Origin: Pinus tabuliformis
Lineage: Eukaryota > Streptophyta > Pinopsida > Pinales > Pinaceae
Length of the DNA stretch: 64,000 bases
Assembly (NCBI GenBank): GCA_031772625.1
Contig: CM062812.1
Coordinates: forward strand, 727,358,300-727,422,299
Direction: 5' to 3'
How positions within the stretch are numbered: the stretch's first letter is position 1; every line of letters starts with the position of its first letter. The notes under the pieces are model-generated. The model saw only the letters and a program-made list of their open reading frames with translations. It ran no database searches and was not told the origin of the DNA. The translations under genes were made by a program, and so were the position numbers. This document shows, one piece after another, positions 56,726 to 64,000 of this stretch.

Positions 56726-56793
56726 ATACACGCGCTTTTTATGAATCGAACTAGCGTGTACACGCGACTTGGGCTTAACGAAACGGCGTGTAT
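56726..56793. repeat. Phased palindrome block 3, 5' LTR copy (upstream of promoter)
   Basis: Identical counterpart of 49538-49605. It lies about 160-230 bp upstream of the TATA box that should drive the element transcript. Confidence 0.9.
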
Positions 56794-56926
56794 GAGCTTC
56801 CTTGGCATGCTGTACTGAGATCTGTCTTCTGATTAAGATGCCATCACTTGTACCAACCTCTGAGCACTTGTACCATCCTCTGAGTGAGTTGCCATCAAGG
56901 ACAACACTTGAATCATAATGCCAACA

Positions 56927-56931
56927 GAAAG
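56927..56931. repeat. 5-bp target-site duplication, right copy (gaaag)
   Basis: Matches 48256-48260 exactly. Confidence 0.93.
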
Positions 56932-57437
56932 TAGTGAAATAGGTCAATCGTGATGGGAGAGCAATTAAGGATTCTCAAATCTAGATATCAGAAGAAAACA
57001 TAGAAATGATTAATTGTTTAAGATAGAGTGTACTTAAACAAAGTTTGAAATAAACTTTCAGTTAATTCATTCACTTTAGCTAACATGTAAGTTTGTGAGA
57101 TACATAAGAAAATAACAAATTTGACAAACAAAAGACGTCACTGTAATAGCTCAACACATGAATCCTGTAATGCAATCTCTTTATTACTCAGTCCAGTCTA
57201 CTAACTTGAAAAATTGGTAAAATAACCCTCAGGTTTCTGATCAATACAACTCTAAAAATGTCTAGCAATCCACCCTCAATACTTCGAATTATGAGGTATT
57301 TATACAAAAAAAATTTAAAAATATATCTCAAACTATCTTGGGAATTAATCTAGGAGAAAGAAGTATCTTTGTGCAAGAAGATAGAGATAGATGTTTAACT
57401 ATTGTATGATATCCCTCTTTATTTGGTTGTGCTATCT
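56932..57437. other. Flank right of the copia insertion, nothing recognised
   Basis: AT-rich. Before insertion it was contiguous with the sequence ending at 48260. No domain visible. Confidence 0.5.
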
Positions 57438-60400
57438 TTATGCTCTGATATTTTGTTGTTTATTCTCTGCCTTTCTATTGGTCTTCACGTTGACTATTCT
57501 TTTTACCTTGCCCTTTCTCAACTGATGCACTTTACCTGATACTCTTTCACCTAGCTGATCTGTCATTTTCCTTTCGCTGTGATGTTTTAACTTTGACTGT
57601 ACATTGTTACAGTAAGTCATTCAATTTCTCCCATGTGTCTGCATCTGGTAATTGAGTATTTACCATTTTCCTGTAAATTTCATCTGCTTCTATATACTTA
57701 GCAAAAGTGGGTTTATTTACAAAAAGGTGTTTTACCTCATGCTGGAGGTAAAACAGGTTCTCGAATGTCTGATATAGAACCTTTCCAGTAGGTATCCACT
57801 TCACAGAGGAATTACTTTCCTGATCCTTTGCCACCTCTCTGATTCTTCTATTTTAGTCTTCCTGTGGCATCAATTTATCATTTATCACCAAGGGATTTGG
57901 TAGACCTTTTTGCCTCAAAACATCAAACTTTACCATGCACCTCTCTATATCCAGCTACATGGTTTGGCATTTGTCCTCAAGGTTTAACATCAAGTTTCTC
58001 TTCGTGAGCACCTTTTTAACCTCCAGTATGGTGCCTGTCCTGTCACCTATGTCCAACTCCTGCAACTCATATTTGTTTATAGAGTTAAGGAAATGGATTA
58101 TTCTAGTGGATTCTTCTGGCATGTCTCCCAGTTCTGCCTTAACTCTTTCAATGGCTTTTGTAGCCTATTTTACTAAGTCACTTTGTTAAAACATGAATTT
58201 TAGCTTGGCCAAGTGACTTCTTTAATGTCAATTCCTTCTCCAAGCTCTTCATTCTTTCAATCAACCTGGTTGACATCTGAACTTCTTCCTTGTGCATAAT
58301 CTATGCAAGCTTATTGTCATTCTCTAAACTTATTATCTTTTCTTTAAGCTTGTTTATCTTTGTGTTTGAATGGACATGTCTTCCATTGCCTTGACCAATT
58401 TACTTGCCTCATCACCTAGTTGGGCTAATACTGATGTCGAACCTGTTGCTAATGTAGAAGTTGTGGCAGCTAGTAGTGTTATAGCTAGTGGAGTTGTAGG
58501 AGCCAATGAAGCTGCCAAGGTGGATTGTACTGTTGTATTGACTGTTAGAATGACAGTGGCAGTGACAGTCAATGTTGGTCTGTTTCAGCTATATCAAGCT
58601 ATCCAATTCCTTCTCCATCTATTTCAACTGATCATTCAATTGAAGAATGAGGTCCATCATTTCCTCTTGATGATTTTGGATTTCTAAGAACTCTTTTGTC
58701 TATGAGTACTCTGAATGAGGTAGTTTCAGTTCCTTTCTAAGAGCAGAAAAATCCTTATTCTTTTTTTTTAATTAACTTCTCTGCAACCTTGACATCATTG
58801 GGATCATGTCCAAGCTCAATCACCAAGTCTTTCAATGAATTGATTCTGTTGTCCTTGGCCTGTGAGGAGGCCTTTTCTAGCTTTTACTGTGCAATGATAT
58901 TATCCAATGAACTTTGAAGCTTATGTGCAATCATAGCTTTATTGGTCATGGTGGAATAAATCATCTCACCTGCCTGTTTATGAAACTCAATTTGGTCAAT
59001 GGGATGAAAATCCCTGGACAAAGCCTCATAATATGTTTTCCTATAGTCCTTTTATGATCTTGGCTGCTGGACTTTAGGTTGCATGAATGTCATCTGCATT
59101 TTACATGTTTTAATATCAAAAGATGACATTAATTTTTTTTTTCATAAGTCTCAGCCTTCAATTTCTCATTCCTCAACTTGATTTCCTTGTACCAGTCCTT
59201 GATATCTTTCTCTTTATCAAGAGGCATGGTCAATGAAGATACCTCCATGCGGAGCTGTCTCTCAATAAGTTGGGTGTCTAAGTTAGAGGGTTGGTGTGTT
59301 TCTTCTGAAGCTGATGTGCCTTTGATCCTTTCCATCATTGTATCAATGTTAGCGATTTCCATTGTTCCAATGGTGTCTTCCTGTTCAGTTATAGGATTAA
59401 TCTTGCACCTCTTCCTATAATTGATCTCAAATTGCTCATCTGTGGTTTCCATGGTTGAACCAGAATCTTCTTCCATGGTTCTCTTTTCATTTCTATCTTC
59501 ATTTGCTAGAGTCTGTAAAAGATGAGGAATATTCATTTGATCTCCTAGTTTGGAACCTGTAGAAAGGAACTAGTATCAATCTGCTTTTCCACATCAATTA
59601 ATGTATTCTATACATCAACTATAGTATTGTCCATGTCTATCAAAGTGTTTTCCAACCATTTAGACTGGTTCACAAATCTCTCAATGTCTGGCCTAGGATG
59701 ATGTATGAAAGGGCCCAATTTGACTTTGAGCCTTAGTTTATTTATGACTCCATGTGAGTCATATTGCCACATAAAATTATTCTTAAATTTCATCTGCTGT
59801 AGAATCTTATATGCTTTTGGTCTAGCTTCCCTATTATTACAAAAAAGGGGTCCAATTAGTTTTTCATTTTGAATTGAGTCTTATTTTTTACTGCCAGGAA
59901 ATTAACTTCATCAAATTTTATAATCTACCTAAAGTATTCTAATGTAAATAACCTCATGGGGAGGTATTTGGGTAGTTTGTAGGGGGATATGTGGCATCCA
60001 TATATCCTTATCTCTATGTGGTGCTGGTATAAATACCGGTCTCCCAATTCATTGTTATCTGCCAACTGTAAAACCATTTTGATTTCCTAACTAATCCTGG
60101 GCTAATAGCTACTAGTTAGCATGTTTACAATAGGATGCGCAAATGAATCAATGATGTCTTTGTAGGAAAAAATAGTGGAGTATTCTTGGATCATTGGTGT
60201 ACAATATATGACTGATCTTGGATTGCCTTCAGTGTCCAGCTTCTGAATGTTAATTGGGAATTTTTTTTATTGGTATTACAAGAACATATGAAATAAAACT
60301 GAAGAATACTTGAAAACTCTCTCATTTGGTAGTCTAATGAATTATTCATGCATTCTATTTGCTATGAACTTAGCATAGTTATACATTATAGTAGGATGAT

Positions 60401-61200
60401 TTCCTGGGCAAAAGATAGAAATGAAAGCCAGGACAACCTCATCGACATGCTCATCTATGGTGTACCCTAAAATGAAAGAGAGCATGGTAATAATTTGTCT
60501 GCCTCTCTCAGAAAAAATGGCGGTAGCATAAGGAGGACTATTTGTTGGAGTGTGAGACTCTTTAATGATGAAAGTATGAATAATCTGAGCCTTCTTGGGT
60601 ATGTGTAACTTCGTATAGAGGTCAAGTAAGCCCTCAATAGAAAGTGGGGTCTCATTTTGACTTGACTGGATTTGCATCATTTGATTTATAGATTCTACTG
60701 TAATGGTGAATAAAACTTGTTGGTCAGGGGTGACAATCGCTCTTTGGCTAGGAATGTAGCAAGCTTGGCAGAAATGAATGATTTGTGGGAAAGGGTGTAC
60801 CTGTGGGAAACAATACTTGGGAAAATTGGACTCCCAAAGGTGAACGTTGTCATTCTGGTTTAAGAACTTGTCTTTACTCTAGCAGTGGAGTTTTATTAGG
60901 TAGGCAGGGGAAGAAATGTCCTTAATTTGAAAGTCTCAGTCTGCTAAGGCAAGGTGGTCAATGTGCAAGTAAGGGGTCTGCAGACGTATTACATCGATAG
61001 AGGTTTGTGAAGACATAATTGGGATTACTGAATTGAATTAGGGTTTCAATGGTTTCAGGAGTGAGTTTTAGAAGCTCTGGAATAATGGGAGGGTAATTAC
61101 AGTCTGTAAAAGGGTTTGGGGTGTACAATATGTTTCTCTTCAATTCACGAAGGTTTCTTTTCAATTTAGGAAGGCTTTTTAAATAATTCCATTAATTAAC
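57438..61200 (-). pseudogene. Long decayed reading frame, probably retroelement-associated
   Basis: The minus strand carries a chain of coding-like pieces in shifting frames. 61164-60958: FTDCNYPPIIPELLKLTPET. 60680-60342: ERGRQIITMLSFILGYTIDE, VLAFISIFCPGNHPTIMYNY, AKFIANRMHE. 59793-59608: MWQYDSHGVINKLRLKVKLG, HHPRPDIERFVNQSKWLENT. 59536-59129: acidic and charged. About 58350-58190: coiled coil (LKEKIISLENDNKLAQIMHK). 58572-58354: Thr/Ala-rich low complexity. 57834-57607: HLFVNKPTFAKYIEADEIYR. I recall similar frames beside gypsy integrases in conifers, but cannot name a family or function. The gypsy integrase tail at 63222-63320 on the same strand supports that setting. Confidence 0.5.
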
Positions 61201-62094
61201 CATTCAATTATTTTCAAATTCAATGGTCATTTTTGTTTTTTCAAAGAATACCTGAAAATTGGAGACTTGGCGTGTGGATTGGGTTTTGTGGTAGCTGCAG
61301 ACGGTACTGAGGCTTGAACTGGTTATATGTTGCTTCAATTTGGTGTCCGCAGTGTCTTCGGGTGGTAAAAGTGGATGAATTAGTTGTTCAGAGGTTGAGG
61401 GTATTGCAATAGCTTAGCAAAGGTTTATAGTGAAAGCGAATGAAAAGAACGAATTGGAGCTTTTTCGGCCTTTTAACCAATAATGATCACATTTGGTGGT
61501 AAAATTACTAAATGAACGGTGGGAAATTTTCAGTTTGGGCAGGGAGGTGGTTTTGTCTGCCATCACATCGCTTTTGGATGGTGGGAGGAATTTTTCACGA
61601 GCAAGTGATGTAACCTAGTGCCACCACATAGTAGAATAGTGCCCAGCCAAAACTATGAATCTCGCGTGCTCTCGAGTTGTTAATAGTCGGATGATGAATC
61701 TGCGTGGTATGGTTATACACCATTGGATTTGGGGGTGGAAGATCGAAGGGATATCACATAGTTGAGTTTCACAGATGGAGTCGGGAAAGTGTTTGGCGGG
61801 TCCTGGGATTTAATTACAAAGTATTGTAATTAATTAACCAATAATGTCTGGTTTTTCAATATAATCAAATGGTTAATAAATGTGGGACCATGGTTTATAT
61901 GGTGGGGGTTTTTTAATTGCAACAGGGTTGGTGGGTTAAATGGGTAGCAGGGAAATAAAGTGGGGGATGTTAATTAGATAATGTGGGGGCATAACAAGAA
62001 CTTAGGATAAAATGTTTTTGTGGGTTTTTAAGGGGAAAGGGAAATTAGTAAGGGGAAAAAGTGTTATTTGTAATGGGGAATGGGTTTCACACTA

Positions 62095-62116
62095 GGGAAA
62101 GGGGTTTTGGGAAGGG
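62095..62116 (+). other. Potential G-quadruplex
   Basis: Four closely spaced G-runs (ggg, gggg, ggg, ggg) with loops of 3, 4 and 2 bases on the plus strand satisfy the usual G3+N1-7 rule. More G-runs flank both sides. Confidence 0.6.
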
Positions 62117-62891
62117 AGGATGATCTTTAAAGGGTAATTTGTAGGGAAATGTGTGAAACCAAAGGGTAAAAGTTCAAAATCAAGGGGAAAGGGTATTTAT
62201 AAGTAATGAATGGATAATGGGGGAAATTAGCAAATAGGTATGTGGTGGTGTAGTGAAATGAGGGGAAATTAGTAAATAAACTTGGTGAATATCCTTTCTT
62301 TTCCTAACTCATCCTGCACATGAAACATAGGATTAAGCATGATAAATGTTCTTTTGACTTAGCAACCTTGTGCACTTTATCAAACTTTTTCCACCTACAC
62401 TTTATTTACCCTAACATTTTTTTCTTCATTTTAATGGGTGCATTTGAGATTGCTGACCCTTTATTTCCTTTTCTTTTGATAAGAAAACTATCTAATTCTA
62501 ACCTTATAACTTCCAATGGCTTAGATTAAACTGATGAGTTCATTTTTATTCTCTACCTAACTACTAATTTTCCAAGGTTAAACAGTTTGGCTAGATCTTT
62601 ATTCTCTACCTAGAAGCATGAAATTTAAAACATGAATGAGTCAAGACTAAGCTATTTGACCATCATGCTTTGTGGCATTTTTGACAAGCTGCACATAATC
62701 TTATTTTGCATAGTAAAGTAAAAGTAGTGGCATTTGAATTTGCACACTTCATGATATATTTTATTTCTCTCTTTGGGGTTCATATTTTTTACTTTTTTTT
62801 TTACTTTTTTATTTCTTTTTTCCTTTTATTATTCTTTTAGGACATACCCTCTTTACAATTTTTAATTTTTAATATGGAAAACATTTTGCAG

Positions 62892-62920
62892 AAAAAAGAA
62901 AAGAAAAGAAAAGAAAAAAG
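62892..62920. repeat. (AAAAG)n microsatellite
   Basis: Several aaaag/aaaaag units in a row. A pyrimidine-rich tract about 50-100 bp to the left (62790-62840) could pair with it as a loose inverted repeat. Confidence 0.75.
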
Positions 62921-63221
62921 TATGTACAATATTACAAGACTAACCATAGCCAATTCAAAATTATGAATCCTATTATTATAGGACCCTAACAGTGCCTCCA
63001 CATGGGGATGGCATTTCCTAGTGAAGTGCCAAGAACTTTAAGATCAATAGCCTTTGAAATTATGACTTTATTTTCCTTAATTTGATTTATTCATACCTAT
63101 GATGGTAAACCTTCCAAAGCTCGGGGCCTTCTCTCTGGGCTTCAACTTTAAAATATTACCATCAAATCCAATCTAAACTCTACAATGTTATATACAATGA
63201 GCAAAGTAAAATGAACTATTG

Positions 63222-63320
63222 TTAATCTGTGGATAAGTAGTGCTTCAACATTCTGCCATTGATAGGTCCATTTGGTAGATATATTCCATCTAACTTTCTT
63301 AAGAAAAATGCATTATTACC
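63222..63320 (-). pseudogene. Gypsy integrase C-terminal tail, truncated
   Basis: The minus strand reads FFLRKLDGIYLPNGPINGRM followed by LKHYLSTD and a stop. It resembles the extreme C-terminus of Athila/Tat-type Pol (normally ..LDG..LP.PVNG..LK.Y). The upstream part, which should lie to the right, is absent: similarity stops near 63320 where a GC-richer element begins. A gypsy element on the minus strand was therefore cut here. Confidence 0.55.
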
Positions 63321-63331
63321 TCTGTAACAGA

Positions 63332-64000
63332 TGGGTAGCGGAAGCCCCGCGCAATGGTTAGGGGGCGCGAAGCCGGAAATTTTGGGTAAAGTTAGGGTAA
63401 AGACTCCGGTGAACGCGCAGAGCATGAATTGTAATAGGTTGAGTCAAAGGGTAGTCCACCCAAAAATAATGTAAAGAAATATAAATAGAGTCAGCTGACA
63501 CAGGGGTCGTGGGCAAAGGAAGAGTATAAATAGAGCGCAGCTCTATGAGGCAAAGGCAGTCTTTGGAGAATATGAAATGTAATGGGTACTTGAAGTAGGG
63601 ATATTGGAAGCGTCTAGAAGTCTAAGTCAATCGATAAGGGTAGTAGGTAGAGGCTCTACAACTGTGTGCGTAGAGGCCTGGAAATTCCGTAGCTTTGTGC
63701 ATGGATCCCTGCAGTTGAGTGCGCAGGGTAGAACTGGATGTACTACAGATAAAGTGGAAATAAAGATAAGTTTCTTCTAGAATCCTTTGTTTCTTCTAAG
63801 TTGTCATAATATCTGTTTCGCTTAATCTATTTATGGTTTAAAAAAATGTAAATCTGGGATCACTTTTATGCACGAACCAGACGTGTTGATTAAATGTTTG
63901 CTTAAAGACCTTGGTAATTGGTAACTACTTCATCTAATAAAATAAGTGCAGTAATAAGAAAGAGATAATTGAGTAGGATCTGTGTGAAGACCGAGCAGTG
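63332..64000 (+). mobile_element. Probable start of another LTR element (partial, cut by window end)
   Basis: At about 63332 (tgggtagcggaagccccgcg) the base composition changes abruptly to GC-richer DNA. It carries ggcgcgaagccggaaa, two TATA boxes and, further on, three related tgtgcgtagagg/tgtgcatggatc/gagtgcgcaggg motifs. The TG start, the U3-like GC block, and TATA about 150-200 bp in all fit an LTR on the plus strand. The second LTR, primer site and coding are not in the window, so a solo LTR or a host promoter are alternatives. Confidence 0.45.
63480..63533 (+). promoter_or_regulatory. Duplicated TATA boxes, 45 bp apart
   Basis: TATAAATAG occurs at 63480-63488 and again at 63525-63533. 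Each copy is followed by ag-N2-cagct, so a TATA segment was duplicated. The second sits in a sharper consensus (gagtataaatagagcgc). Confidence 0.6.

Larger units (their letters stand above)
48261..56926 (-). mobile_element. Young, nearly intact Ty1/copia retrotransposon (SIRE-like)
   Basis: An 8666-bp element on the minus strand, with two 1478-bp LTRs beginning TG and ending CA, an exact Met-tRNA primer site, gag, pol in copia order (PR-IN-RT-RH), a long 3' UTR, a polypurine tract and a perfect 5-bp target duplication. The LTRs differ at four visible positions, all transitions (two at 48643-48644 versus 55831-55832, one at 49064/56252, one at 49288/56476). Pol motifs and the long coiled gag resemble the SIRE/Maximus lineage, but the lineage is tentative. 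The only obvious coding defect is a frame break between gag and pol. Confidence 0.97.
55449..56926 (-). repeat. 5' LTR of the copia element
   Basis: 1478 bp, colinear with 48261-49738 at a constant offset of 7188 and with no indels. Four visible transitions separate the two copies. It holds the same TATA box (56559-56568) and three palindrome blocks (55523-55589, 56205-56268, 56726-56793). Confidence 0.97.
61201..63221. other. Non-coding: G-rich plus-strand stretch, then T-rich stretch
   Basis: From about 61840 to 62290 the plus strand is unusually rich in GGG/GGGG runs (motif aggggaaa repeated). From 62760 to 62870 it is T-rich, followed by (AAAAG)n. No gene is supported. The short plus-strand frame at 62320-62529 has no domain. 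Confidence 0.5.

Noticed and set aside
1..64000. tRNA or rRNA genes
   Set aside because: No cloverleaf or rRNA core was recognised. The only tRNA-like matches are the short primer-binding sites of the LTR elements.

Overview
This looks like nuclear DNA from a seed plant with a large, repeat-filled genome, most likely a gymnosperm. That assignment is inference. It rests on the dense nested plant LTR retrotransposons, plant L1-type LINE relics, an RPA-bearing Helitron, a non-LTR element of a type unlike angiosperm L1, and two degenerate retroelement-associated reading frames that resemble ones I recall from conifers. There are no bacterial-style operons, no CRISPR array and no rRNA or tRNA gene that I can support. 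Almost all of the window is transposable elements of different ages plus small captured or broken host-gene pieces.

Layout. (1) 725-6834, plus strand: an old Ty3/gypsy chromovirus with 5-bp target duplication, LTRs, Met-tRNA primer site, gag, PR, RT, RNase H, IN and a chromodomain, dead by many stops. (2) 8.6-10.3 kb: an unrecognised decayed coding-like stretch on the minus strand, followed by a 73-bp near-perfect hairpin at 11148-11220. (3) 11.56-16.44 kb: two L1-type LINE relics of one family, head to tail on the minus strand. (4) 16.65-17.48 kb: the 3' end of a different non-LTR element with an uninterrupted Zn-knuckle ORF, a 3' stem-loop and an (ATC)7 tail. (5) 18.9-20.7 kb: several tandem repeats. 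(6) 21.3-27.8 kb, minus strand: a decayed Helitron with RPA1-like, Rep-like and PIF1-like helicase parts. Two host-gene exon fragments lie 1.5-2.4 kb upstream of it: remorin and a TEY-type MAP kinase. (7) 31.4-43.0 kb, minus strand: an old Athila/Tat-type gypsy element with tRNA-Asp-like primer site and an extra ORF downstream of integrase. (8) 44.4-48.25 kb, plus strand: a broken Myb/SANT-like locus with a recognisable intron and a 1.28-kb tandem duplication. (9) 48261-56926, minus strand: a very young, nearly intact Ty1/copia element inserted next to or into that locus. (10) 57.4-63.3 kb, minus strand: a decayed retroelement-associated reading frame and a gypsy integrase tail. (11) 63332-64000: the probable start of another LTR element, cut by the window edge.

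The copia element is the only one that could recently have been active. Its two 1478-bp LTRs show four visible differences, all transitions, and it has a perfect 5-bp target duplication (gaaag). Gag (441 aa) and Pol (1155 aa) are open, but lie in different frames because of a run of five T at 54120-54124.

The most unusual structure is in this element's non-coding DNA. Three blocks in each LTR and two blocks just after the pol stop are built from the unit ACGC-N20-GCGT. Units come in pairs with a period of exactly 32 bp, so palindromic nodes (GCGT-N4-ACGC) are spaced about three DNA turns apart. All ten independent units keep the 24-nt ACGC-to-GCGT distance although the N20 interior varies. 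I know of no named element with this architecture.
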